Positions 38,131-48,814 of a stretch of 64,000 bases of DNA are shown here, in pieces; within the stretch, counting starts at the first letter, position 1, and each line of letters opens with the position of its first letter. The notes under the pieces are model-generated. The model saw nothing but the letters and a program-made list of their open reading frames with translations. It did no database searches and was not told the origin of the DNA. Both the position numbers and the translations under genes were made by a program. The stretch is from Orientallactaga sibirica. Its lineage: Eukaryota; Chordata; Mammalia; Rodentia; Dipodidae. Where the stretch lies: positions 8,827,001 to 8,891,000 of the forward strand of contig JAEOAD010000024.1 in NCBI GenBank assembly GCA_036365145.1, written 5' to 3'.

Positions 38131-38177
38131 AAAAATGTTTTCAGATGGGGGAGAACTGATTAATATCCAGGAAGATA

Positions 38178-38178
<1 letters not shown>

Positions 38179-38223
<45 letters not shown>
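38179..38223. repeat. (TA)n microsatellite
   Basis: About 45 bp of pure TA. Confidence 0.95.
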
Positions 38224-38228
<5 letters not shown>

Positions 38229-38488
38229 AAAGAAAATGATAATTGTGTTAAAAGTGACTGGAATGAGAGATAATAACTGGCTTAGTTATATTTCAGTAAC
38301 ATTCATGAAAAATTCTTATATACATATGGTAATAGATATTGGGCATGCCATGAAAAAAGCAGAGAATTTATGTTCTTATTATAAAGATTTCAGTTTAAAC
38401 TATTTTCCTGTGTTGATTAAAGGTAGGTTGTATATTAGATGTGCACCTTAAATTTAAAAGCCTAAAGATACCAAAAAGAGACTGATAT

Positions 38489-38690
38489 GGCTGGAGAGAT
38501 AGCTTAGAGGTTAAGGTGTTTGCCTGTGAAGCCTAAGCGCCCAGGTTCAATTGCCCAGTACCCACATAAGCCAGATGCACAAGGTGGCAGATGTGTCTAG
38601 AGTTCATTTGAAGTGGCTGGAGACCCTAACACACTCATTCTTTTTCTCTATCTATCTCTTTCTATCTTTCTCAAATAAATAAATAGTATT
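38489..38690 (+). mobile_element. tRNA-derived SINE (DIP-like)
   Basis: Head ggctggagagatagcttaga, body ccagatgcacaaggtggcag, and a pyrimidine tract ending in an (AAAT)n tail. It is close to the apparent family consensus. Confidence 0.9.
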
Positions 38691-38699
38691 TTACAAATA

Positions 38700-39990
38700 G
38701 AAAAATGGAAAAAGGCAAACAGATAAATCTAAATCTGTATGCTAAAAATCTCATTGCAAAACATGCAATAATGAAAATTACAAACAGCCAAAACTCCCCT
38801 CATTTTTATTATCTCTCAAAGGAAATGAAAAAACAAACAGGCATGAGAAAACTAAAGCTAGAAGAGTTGAACCACACTAAGCAATAACTCTGACACATAC
38901 AGAATTGTGGAATACAGATAAAACTCAGAGTACACGGAGCAACATAATAGACCATGGACTGAGCCATAACCTATTTACATACTCTTATAAGGGTTTTTAT
39001 TATGTAGAATTTGAATTCCAAACTGATTTTGTCAAAACTAAGAATAGTGAAACTATAGCTAAAATATTTAAAAATTAGACATTATGCTTTTACCATATTT
39101 ATGGTCTAATAACTATCATGAACATTATTATAAATGTAGTTAGAATAAAACTACAATCTACAGTTACTTGTGTTGAATGATCTACTTTTACCCATTGCTT
39201 TCATTTAAGTATTGTCCCTCTGTTAAGTCTTCCTCATTGGCCCCATTATATCCAAGGTCAATACCATCAAATCAGCTCATGTCCTAATTATCTCTGGCAT
39301 AGAATGCTTCAGCAATTACTGAAAAGAAATTCTGTTATTCTCCATCCAAAACATTGCTTCCAATATAATCTTTCTAAATCTACATTTGCTTATTTTTACT
39401 ATTTGCATATACCAATTAGTTCAAAATTTTCTCCTTGGCCAGACTTATAACAAATAGTTCCAATTTATTGTTATGTTTGATATATTATTTATTTCATATA
39501 CTTTCACTTGCCACTGTCTCATTCCTTCTAACATTTTTCCTTCGTTAATCCTTCCTAGTCTCTCTATTACCATGTCATCTACATTTCGAATTCTATTTCA
39601 CATGTTTCCATCTCAAGAATGCCTGTGACTTAGACCCTTTAGAACAATTCTGATCACTTAATTCATTCTCTTCTACGCAAAAATATTAATACCTTTTATA
39701 TGTCCCCGATGTCACAATTACAAAGTGTTTTGACTATGCCTCTTGTGTCCCTGCTTTACTGAGCTTTTTGCTTGATGCAATAATGCCTCATGTATCTTTG
39801 TGTCTTAAGAGTGGTAAGATACAAAAGTTAATGGATAAATCTAAATGTAAAACATTGTGGTGAGACTGACCCTGTGTGGTTTTGACACATGGAGGCCACC
39901 TTGTGTACTTTTATGCTGAGTATGCTGAACTTAACCCTAAAGAACACAATGTTTTGGAATAAATGGATTTTAATTACCTACTGTTGAAGA
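38700..39990. other. AT-rich DNA, no recognised gene
   Basis: No convincing feature. 39.2-39.7 kb is slightly pyrimidine-rich and might be an old repeat. Confidence 0.35.
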
Positions 39991-39997
39991 GGGGTGG

Positions 39998-40149
39998 GGA
40001 AGTTGGTTTTCCTAGGTAGGGTCTCACTTCAGCCCAGGCTGACCTGGAATTGACTATGTAGTCTCAAACTGACCTTGAACACATGGCAATTCTGCCTCTG
40101 CCTCTGCATCCTAAGTGCAAGGATTAAAGGCATGAGCCAACACGCCCAA
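39998..40149 (-). mobile_element. B1 SINE
   Basis: The plus strand has tagggtctcacttcagccca, 'gctgacctggaattgac' and 'aaggattaaaggcatgagcc', a typical minus-strand B1. It is moderately diverged. Confidence 0.85.
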
Positions 40150-40880
40150 CCCTTATCACTTACTTTTAAATTAAAATTGTTCTTCATGATAGTCATTATA
40201 TTATTTTCCTTAACCTTTATTTGAATATGTAAGTAGTGTTTTCAAATCATAAAAGTTTGAAATTTATATTTATTTGAATAAAGCAGAAAATTGTTTACAT
40301 AGCATAGTCTAACTTGATGAAATTAAGCTTTCACAGGAAAATACTGAACATACTTTAGAGTAGCAGAATTCATTTCTACCCAGGCTCAAGTAAATTACTA
40401 ATTGTTATGAATTGCCCTGGCATGTTTTATTTTAAATTCCTGTTAAGTTACTACAGTACAGGTGGATATCTGAATTATGAAAGTGGTTAGGAATCACACA
40501 TTTTAAATGTATCTGAATGGTGTAAGTGATTTATAATTTCATTAACAGAACAAAAAGCTCAAGTATTGAACACTTCCTCAGTCTGCACTTAATAAAAGTA
40601 GGTGTAAATTTTATTCTTTGATCTCAAGTCACTCCACGTGTCTTTCATGCAGGGTATAGTTACAATAACAATACTGCTAATCCTAGTGAAGCATGTGCAT
40701 GTATTAGTTTCCCCAAGATGTTTATCAGCAGTATATTTTTTATTAACTCTTAAGTAATAAAACTGAAATTGTTACCATAAGACACTACACCATGGATTAA
40801 TACAGAATATTAATTAACTAAAATTGAAGAATATTATAATGATGGATCAATGAAAGGGAGAAAAAATCATTAAGACCAAT
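40150..40880. other. AT-rich DNA
   Basis: Nothing recognised. Confidence 0.4.
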
Positions 40881-40884
40881 TATT

Positions 40885-41096
40885 ATTTTTTTATTTTAAT
40901 TTATTTATTTGAGAAAGGAGAGAAAAAAGAAACAGATAGAGGAGAGAAAGAGAATGGGCAGGCCAGAGCCTCTAGCAACTACAATCAAATTCCTGACACA
41001 TGTGCCACCATGTGCTTACCTGGGTATTAGGGAATAGAACCTGGATCTTTAGGGTTGCTATGCAAGCACTTAACTGCTCAGCCATCTCTCAAGGCC
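40885..41096 (-). mobile_element. tRNA-derived SINE (DIP-like)
   Basis: Minus-strand head 'ggccttgagagatggctgag' at 41,096, then the body and a purine-rich (TC)n tail on the left. Diverged. Confidence 0.75.
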
Positions 41097-41105
41097 AGAT
41101 TGATT

Positions 41106-41221
41106 ATCTGATTTTATTGATTATTTATTTTATTTATTTTTATTTATTTTATTTATTTATTTTATTTATTTATTTTATTATTTATTTTATTGATTATTTA
41201 TTTTATTGATTATTATTTTAA
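41106..41221. repeat. (TTTA)n-type low-complexity tract
   Basis: Mixed TTTA, TTTTA and TTGATTA units, about 115 bp. Confidence 0.9.
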
Positions 41222-41229
41222 TTTATAAG

Positions 41230-43120
41230 TAATTACAAATAATTTTTGCTACTACTCTAAGGCTCTTAAAATATATATTTTAAGTATTTTTTTCAGTTAT
41301 AATGGAAATGAATGTTCTGATTTCTTTATGATTATTTTCTTTCCAAATGATTTCATAGGCTTTATATGAAAGTGTTCTGTAAATATTGAAATGGTATTTA
41401 TAAACCAAAATTACAAATATCAAGCATTTTAAAAACTTATTGAGCTGATTCAACAATACTGTGTCTGATTTTAAAGTAATAGGATGTATTTTTGTAAAAC
41501 CAAAAATAACAATAGTATTCAAAATTAATATTTTTTTTTATTTCTATCAAGAAATTTTTTTCAGGGTCATCTCCCAGAGATTTCAATTAAATTGAAAGCA
41601 AACATTTAGTTTCAAATATTACTGTATTTCATGAAACAATAATATATCACCATGGAAAGAAAGACAAGAAGGGAAGAAGAATGTAAAGTTAATACTGTTC
41701 CCTCTCGTTAGATGAGGGTTTTTTAGCATAATGGCAATGACAGCTATAAAGTATAGCTATAGTGAATTTGGTGGAGGAACTATTCCTTTTTCAAAAGATT
41801 CTACTTTGTTGCACCTGATTTCTTTAAAGCTGTGTAAATATAATTGCATGATGAAGAAAAACTCCACGATTAAGTGAGACAAAGTTTAGATGTGGTCATC
41901 TAAAAGTTGTTTTTTTCCAATTGGAATAAAGTACTGGAAACCAAATTAAAGACACATAAGAAATGTGTGCTCCTCCCAGGTTCACTGAGATTTTGCTAAT
42001 GTTTCCCGTGGTCAGTAATTTTACCTAAACGAGGGGATGAAAACTTAGAGTTGAACAGTATTCTTCAAGATCATCCACATCAAAAACTCTAATCTTCCTA
42101 TGTAAAATTAGCTAATGTACATAATGTCCACACAATTAAGGTTTCTCCCTTGTCCCCTATTTGGTATCTAAAGTCCCAAACAGTTATTATTGGTCTATTT
42201 TGATATATTTTAATTATTAATATTATTATTGTTATTATTATGGTTATTTTAACAAGTTGCTTCCTTATGTAGCCTAGGTACTCCTCGAAATCACAAGCTA
42301 CCTGTCTCAACTTCCCAGCTACTGATATTATAGATAATAGAGATAGAGATAGAAATAAATATAGATATAAGGAGATATATGGATAGATGCCACTACATTG
42401 CCACATCTTTACATGTTTAAATATAGTAACTAAATGTTCCCTAGAAAAACAAGATGAGTTTCAAGTGTACCAAGACTGTTATTAGTGTGGTAAAGTAGTG
42501 AGAAATCTGCATGAGAGATCCATAACACAAAAAGAAGAAAAAAGGAAAACACTAAAAGGAATATACATGTGCAACAATTTGATATTGAATAAAAATTCCT
42601 ACATCAGTAATTATGAAAGCTTATATAAGACTTCATTATGATCTTATTAAATATAAAACATTTATTCTGAATTATGTTCAATAAAACATGAACATTAATA
42701 AGAAATTGACTTAAAAGCAAATCAATTAATTAAATTAAGATAAGTATAACTGGTGTCAGAAACGCAATAATGGTTACAATGAATTTCAAAATGAAAGTAC
42801 AGGTTAAAGAGCTGGAAAATTCTTTAAAACACAACAAAGATATATAAAGAAGTAGTCATAAATACGTTTGGAAATGAAGGAAATGATTAAAAGGGAGAAA
42901 TTCACTGATGTTGTCACAGAAAACTTTCTTTACTAAAGTAAATAAATGCTAATCTCCAGAATGTATTGAAAACTTGAAAAGTCTGGCATGTAATTGTGTT
43001 AACTAAATAAAAGCAAGCAAAATTAAACAGTAGGCCTAAGAGTCTCTACTTGAAATCTATACTCTATAAGGGTCCTTAAAAAGTTATAATCAGCATAGTT
43101 CAATCACGGAAAAAACAGAA
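41230..43120. other. AT-rich DNA, possible B1 relic
   Basis: No gene. At 42,255-42,335 a 'tatgtagcctaggtactcctc..cttcccagctactgatattatag' stretch resembles a decayed minus-strand B1. Confidence 0.35.
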
Positions 43121-43127
43121 ATCAATA

Positions 43128-43457
43128 TGTTAGCTTCTCATTTCTGTGATAAATCACATCACTCAAAGCAGCTGGAGAGTTTTTATTTTGTGTTAGTCAA
43201 AAGGAGAAGCTTTATGACGGCAGGGGATAGTATGGCATGAACAGAGGCTGGTAATCATATCTGCCTCAACAGGTGGAAAGCAGAAGCAGCCGAGCGAATC
43301 AATTTCTGATAAGGGGGTGCTGCCTATTACACCCCTAAACCAATACCCAACAAAACACTTTCTCCAGCAAGGTTCCACCTCCCAAATTGCCATCAGCTAG
43401 GTACCAAGCATCGAGAACACGTGAGTTTATGGGGGACAACTGATGCAATCCACAACA
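43128..43457 (-). repeat. Solo MaLR-type LTR (second subfamily)
   Basis: On the minus strand it starts tgttgtggattgcatcag and shares gtcccccataaactcacgtg with the LTR at 14,192. It has aaaataaaaactctcc as the polyadenylation region and ends gctaaca. Flanks caata (43,123-43,127) and caaga (43,458-43,462) match at 4 of 5 bases. Confidence 0.75.
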
Positions 43458-43539
43458 CAAGATCAAATTAGCATTAATAGAAATAATGATAGCCACTCAT
43501 AGTCTCAATAGCATGCATGTGTCCTACCAACACTATGGT

Positions 43540-43830
43540 CAAATATGAGTATCCAGTGGTTAGTCCACTTTTGTCCTTGGCAGATATTGCTCCCCAGCAG
43601 TGTACAAAGTTTTTCCCTGTCTCCTAAATGTCAGTTATTAACTTTTTCTCCTTAATAATTACTATTCTAATGGGGGTGAGATGGATTTACAATGCAGTTT
43701 TGATTCACATTTCCCTGGTCATTACCCTAATTTGATCATCATAAAATGGATACATATGTTGAAATGTCATAATCTACCCCATAAGCATGTGTAATTTTTA
43801 TGCCTTAATTAACACATCATACTTTGGCAA
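43540..43830 (+). repeat. Ancient L1 (L1M-like) 3'-end fragment
   Basis: The segment has gggggtgagatggatttac, 'cagttttgattcacatttcc' and later 'cataatctaccccataagca'. These match the well-known order of old mammalian L1 3' ends. It is heavily diverged and unrelated to the younger L1s here. Confidence 0.6.
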
Positions 43831-43834
43831 TGCC

Positions 43835-46270
43835 TCATCCATCATTGAGCATCACACACTATACTGTTTCTGACTTTGCAAAAAAAAATGAACTGAGGTA
43901 ATACAATATACTAACACATAATGCATATGCTAATTTTATCATGGTTCTAGATTCTCTGAATGTTAAATGTTTTTTTGGAAGTCTGAGTTAGAAGCCACCT
44001 TGACAAAAAGAAGTGCCAATATTCTATGCTGCCCTAGAGGGCATAGCATTGATGCTTCCAATGAGCCACTCTTCTATGCTGCTACTTCCTTTGAAAGCTA
44101 AAATGTGTCATTAAGGTAATCAAAGAGTACAAGAGGCTCTCCAAGTCTTTTTCTTTGACTTCTTAGCAATCTATATCACCTATTCTACCTTGAATGTGCC
44201 TCAGGGATGTCTTGGCTAGGTTTATATTTAGTTAAAAGCTAACACACATATACTATAAAAAATCTTACTGTGATAATTTAAAATGCTTAGTGATAGAACT
44301 AAAAATCCATGAACACATATAATGTCCATTATGCTTTTGCATAAAGATCATTATGCATAGAGTTAGTCAATAGTTCAATTAGTTTGAATTAATCAGTATT
44401 AATATTAGTATATTAATATTGCATATTAGTAAAAGAGAACTAAGTTATATCTTGGGAGTTATTCTTGGACTTACCATAAAATTTTGTTTCTTTTTTCTAT
44501 TTATCTAATGATGTAGTATGCAAAAAAAAAAAAAAATATTGTGTGGGAGAACACAAACTTATTTTTCCTACATATATTTTTCCATAATATAGTGGAATTA
44601 CCTGTAGATTTATATATCATTTTTAATGAGGTTAATCAAAACACATATATTTATATTCAACTTTCATGATTTTTGTGAGTTTGTATTCATGTTGAAATAT
44701 GAAATCACCAAAACCTTGAATCTTTTATTGAAATATGGTAATCATCATAGTTTTAAAAATATTTAAAATAGAATAATATCCCCTATAATCTCTTTATGTC
44801 TCTAATAAAATGAATTTCCTTCTAAAATATACTTGCTTTTTTTCAGGACTTTCTGGTAAATCCCATCTTTGCAGATTTGAATGTGAACACACAAATTGCC
44901 TATAATATGAAACATTTTCTTATGTATAACAAATTCTATGTAAATCTATATTACAATCATTATTCATACATGTATATAAAAAGTAGACACGAAGCCCTGC
45001 TAGTGCATTCTTATCCAGATATCCTGTGGTGTTTTGTTTAATTCCTGGGAGGCTGTTAAACCTGTTAATCATCATCTTGCTTAATCATCACATCTCCTGA
45101 AAGAGACTCAATTGCTATCACCATGAGAATTCAGAGAGTTCCCTGGTTTTAATGAGTATCTTAGGCGCAAAGGTAGTACAGACTGCAGGTGATCCCGTGA
45201 CCTGGTACATTGCCTTATGGGAAAAGCTTCAGCAAGAAGAAGTAGACTTGGCTCTAACTTAGCATCAGAAAGGAAGAGGGCACTATGTTCAGACAGTGAA
45301 CACCCTCAAAACATTTATGAGGCTACATAAAATTTACATGAGAACCATCTTATTTGATGAGAATAAAGACCATTTCACTTTTCTTTAACTTCTAGAAAAC
45401 AGATTTTTTAAAGTATTGTTTCTGTTTTGAAAGTTTGGTGTAATAACAAGAAAAGAAACAATTTTTATATCCAAATGAGATGCAAAATTCAGCCCAATAT
45501 AACTGTAGCAAAGAGGTGACATCTATTCAAATCCTTATTAAAATTTATATTTGTCAGAGAAATAATAGACATATGACAACACAAAAACAAATCCTATTCA
45601 GACATGGACTGTTTCTTTCAAGTAAGATTGAATTCAATTTTTATAGTTTCCCCATTCCTGACCTCGTACCAAAGATCAGCCCAAATCACTTGTGAATTAT
45701 CCCAGAAGTGTAAATGGAGCCAGATTCTTGGTGCTTCACTCTGAGCAGGGACTAACATTTATAATTAAATTATGGACTATGATTACTTTATTACCCCTCC
45801 ACTTGGCATTAAGCAATGTGAATCACAGCATGGGGTCTCTGTCAGCCTGCACTCTTGGGAGGAGTATTCAGATGAGACCATTAGAGCTGAAAATCAAAGC
45901 TGGCTTGTAGCTCTCTGCCAAGGAGATAATGTCCTTCTGCCTTGCTTAAAGGCGATGAGGAGAAATGGTGAGGAGAATCAAAGCATATACAATCCTGTTC
46001 TCATTTGTCATGTATTTTTGAAAACATGTCCTCAACTTTCTTAGACAGTAATAAGAAAGTGGAATTTGGATCAATTTTTAAATGTTAATTGTGTAAAATT
46101 TCACATTTAAAGCAAAAACAAAATTTCTCTTAAAAAAGAGCATAATAAGTGGCAAGAGGACAGCTATCCATAGGTTTTGGGCTCTAATACATGTGTAAAA
46201 GACCTAAATACTAAGAACAAACAAACATGTGTAATAATCAAGTGTCTGCTTCAATTTCATTCTATTAAAC
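43835..46270. other. AT-rich DNA; possible conserved element near 45.7-46.05 kb
   Basis: No gene seen. 45,690-46,050 has higher complexity than its surroundings and overlapping open frames of 72 and 90 codons, but no splice-flanked coding signal. Confidence 0.35.
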
Positions 46271-46273
46271 ACT

Positions 46274-46605
46274 GTGTCTCATTGGTAGAGCTTGGATCTT
46301 AAGGATCCCCTTAAAGGAAGGAGTATGACTGACTTGTCCCCCTCTGTCCTGAATCTTGATGATTGTAAGTAATGGGTCCCTTAGTGGTGGGTTCTGATTG
46401 GAGGTCTTCAGGTCATTTGAGGTTTGTCATTGTAGAAAATGGGACACTGCCACCTTCATCTCTCTTCATTTGGCTTCTTGGTCATGTATTTAGAAGTTTT
46501 CTTCTGTTGCATAATCTCACTAGGATGTACTATCTAGCCCAGGTCCAAATGAAGTGGCCCAGGCAATCATGAACAATCCTCCAAATCTGTGAACTTAAAT
46601 AAACA
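46274..46605 (+). repeat. Possible old MaLR-like LTR
   Basis: An LTR-like layout ending in aatctgtgaacttaaataaa, reminiscent of the polyadenylation region of MaLR LTRs. The boundaries are unclear. Confidence 0.35.
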
Positions 46606-46609
46606 ACTT

Positions 46610-46816
46610 AAAGAATTCATTTATTTATATGTGAGATAGAAATAAGCAGATAAAGAGAGAGAAAATTGGCACACCAGAGGCTCTAGCCATTGAAAATGAA
46701 CTCTAGACACATGTACCACCTTGCGCATCAGGCTTATGTGGGTCCTGGGGAATTGAACCTGTGTCCTTAGGTGTCGCAGGCAAGTGCCTTAACCACTAAG
46801 CAATCTCTCTAGCCCC
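46610..46816 (-). mobile_element. tRNA-derived SINE (DIP-like)
   Basis: Minus-strand head ggggctagagagattgctta at the right end, then 'gatgcgcaaggtggtac' body and a purine/A-rich tail on the left. Flanks aataaacaactt and aataaacatctt match at 11 of 12. Confidence 0.9.
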
Positions 46817-46933
46817 AATAAACATCTTCATTAGACATTTATTTTAATGATAATATCACAGTGATGGAAAGCTGGTTAATAGCAGTTTACTAGTAAAAAT
46901 TCTTTGATTTACCCAGTAAATAGAGAAATATCA

Positions 46934-47520
46934 AGTATGGGTTTGGGAGATGATTCTGCTATTAAAGGTGCTTGATTGCAAAACCTGTTGGAGAAGACAT
47001 CCTCAGGTTCACTGAGATGAACTTACAGATCAGGCAGTTATGGAGGAAGGGATTTATTACAGGCTACGGATCCAGGGGAAGTTCCGTAATGGCAGAAGAA
47101 GCTGGCTTGCCTTCACAGGACCAAACCCAGAGAGAAAAAGCCACAAGGCAAAAGCCACACAGCACAGCACACCTCAGGAACTCCGGCTAGATACACATTG
47201 CATACCTTTAGATTGAAATCCAAAACCCACCACCACACCTTAAGATCCACCCAGTGACATTACCTCCAGCCAGATGGATGCAGATGCAAACAGCAAACTA
47301 ATAAAACACTGAATATATTGGGGGCCATCTCTTTGAACTACCACACCTGTCAACCGAAGTTTGATTCCCTAGTACCCACGTGAAGTCAGATGTACAAAGT
47401 GCTACATGCTTCTGGAATTCATGTGCACTGGCAAGAGGCCCTGGTGTGCCTTTCTTTCTCTTACTCTCTCTCTCCTCTTTATCCCTCCTTGCTAATAAAA
47501 AAAATGAGAAGAAAATTTTA
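46934..47520 (+). mobile_element. tRNA-derived SINE split by an LTR insertion
   Basis: The head (tgggtttgggagatgattct ... ttgcaaaacctg) lies at 46,934-46,988. The rest (caaccgaagtttgattcc ... cagatgtacaaagtgctac ... tail) resumes at 47,351. The interval is a solo LTR, so the SINE is older than the LTR. Confidence 0.85.
46989..47345 (-). repeat. Solo MaLR-type LTR inside a SINE
   Basis: Same family as the LTRs at 6,299 and 58,265. On the plus strand it has ggaagggatttattacaggc and 'actgaatatattgggggcca' and ends ctaccaca. An exact 5-bp duplication, cctgt, borders it (46,984-46,988 and 47,346-47,350), the length expected for this class. Confidence 0.9.
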
Positions 47521-47524
47521 AATT

Positions 47525-47820
47525 TTTTTTTTTTTTTTTGGTTTTGCAAGGTAGGGTCTCACTCTGGTCCAGGCTGACCTGGAATTAACTATGTAGTCTC
47601 CGGGTGGCCTCGAACTCTTGGCGATCCTCCTACCTCTGCCTCCAGAGTGAGTGCCTGGCAAAATTTTAAATTTTAATAATTTCTTGAGACTTAAAGATTT
47701 TAAATTAGGTGGCCTCGAACTCTTGGCGATCCTCCTACCTCTGCCTCCAGAGTGCTGGGATTAAAGGCGTGCACCACCACGCCTGGCAAAATTTTAAATT
47801 TTAATAATTTCTTGAGACTT
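47525..47820 (-). mobile_element. B1 SINE with internal tandem duplication
   Basis: A minus-strand B1 (plus strand 'gtagggtctcactctggtcc', 'gctgacctggaattaac'). Its left half and right flank are duplicated: 47,603-47,692 and 47,709-47,820 share 'ggtggcctcgaactcttggc' through 'aataatttcttgagactt'. The first copy lacks about 30 bp (ctgggattaaaggcgtgc region). The second is intact to the 'cgcctggc' head. Confidence 0.85.
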
Positions 47821-48242
47821 CTGGTTAAGTGTGTATTTATTGCATTTTTTCATACTTTAGGTAATTTCTTCATTTTAAATAAGGCATTCTATGGAGTATT
47901 TGCCTTCTTTTCTTTCAAGTGACTATTTACAATGGTACTTATAGCTCCTTTAATGTTTACAATTGAAGTGGGGAGGTGCTGGCATCTTAAAGATAGGAAG
48001 CACAAAGGAAACTGAGAATGACAACACAAAATAAATTTAGAAAGTAGGTGTTTAAATAAGACTTGAACTAAACTCTAACAAACTACTATCTCTCTAGTAT
48101 TGACTTACCAATATTATTTGTTTTCTGATTTTTCAGGTTTGATCAATTTGCAGGACTCATATTTTTCAAAATGATGAAAAATGATAGAAGCATATTTTAA
48201 GGTTGGTGTTGCTACTTTGTTTTGACATTAAAAGGTTATCTG

Positions 48243-48460
48243 TGTTGGCGTAGTAGTTAAGGTACTTGTCTACAAAACCTAAGGGCTCATGTTTGATTCT
48301 CCAGTACCCACATAAGACACATGCACAAAGTGGCACATGTGTCTGGAGTTTGTATGCAGTGGCTGGAGGCCCTGGCATGCCCATTATCTATCTATATCTG
48401 CCCATTTCTCTCTCTGTCCCTCACTCAAATAAAGCTAAATAAAATATTTTTAAAAAAACA
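48243..48460 (+). mobile_element. tRNA-derived SINE (DIP-like), 5' diverged
   Basis: The body agtacccacataagacacat, 'gcacaaagtggcac', a pyrimidine tract and an aaataaagctaaataaaata tail are clear. The first ~10 bp of the tRNA head are replaced. Confidence 0.85.
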
Positions 48461-48587
48461 ATTTATCTGTCAAATTTAGTTTAGAGATATGCATGAATGT
48501 GATTGGCAAATTTTTTTAGACAAAAAAATTCAATCCTAGTGCTTGTATGATTTATCTCAGGGAAGAGGCATAAAAAATATCATATCT

Positions 48588-48799
48588 GGGCTGGAGAAAT
48601 GGCTTACTGGTTAAGGCATTGGCCTGCAAAGCCAAAGGATCCTAGTTTGATTCTCCAGGACCCATGTAAGCCAGATGCACAAGGGGGTGCATGCATCTGG
48701 AGTTTATTTGCAGTGGCTGGATGCCCTGGTCCGCCACTTCTCTCTCTTTCTCTGCATTTTTCTCTCTCTTAAATAATTAAATAAATAAATAATTTTTTT
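48588..48799 (+). mobile_element. tRNA-derived SINE (DIP-like)
   Basis: Complete copy from gggctggagaaatggcttac to an (AAAT)n/T-rich tail. An exact 15-bp duplication, aaaaatatcatatct, flanks it (48,573-48,587 and 48,800-48,814). Confidence 0.95.
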
Positions 48800-48814
48800 A
48801 AAAATATCATATCT

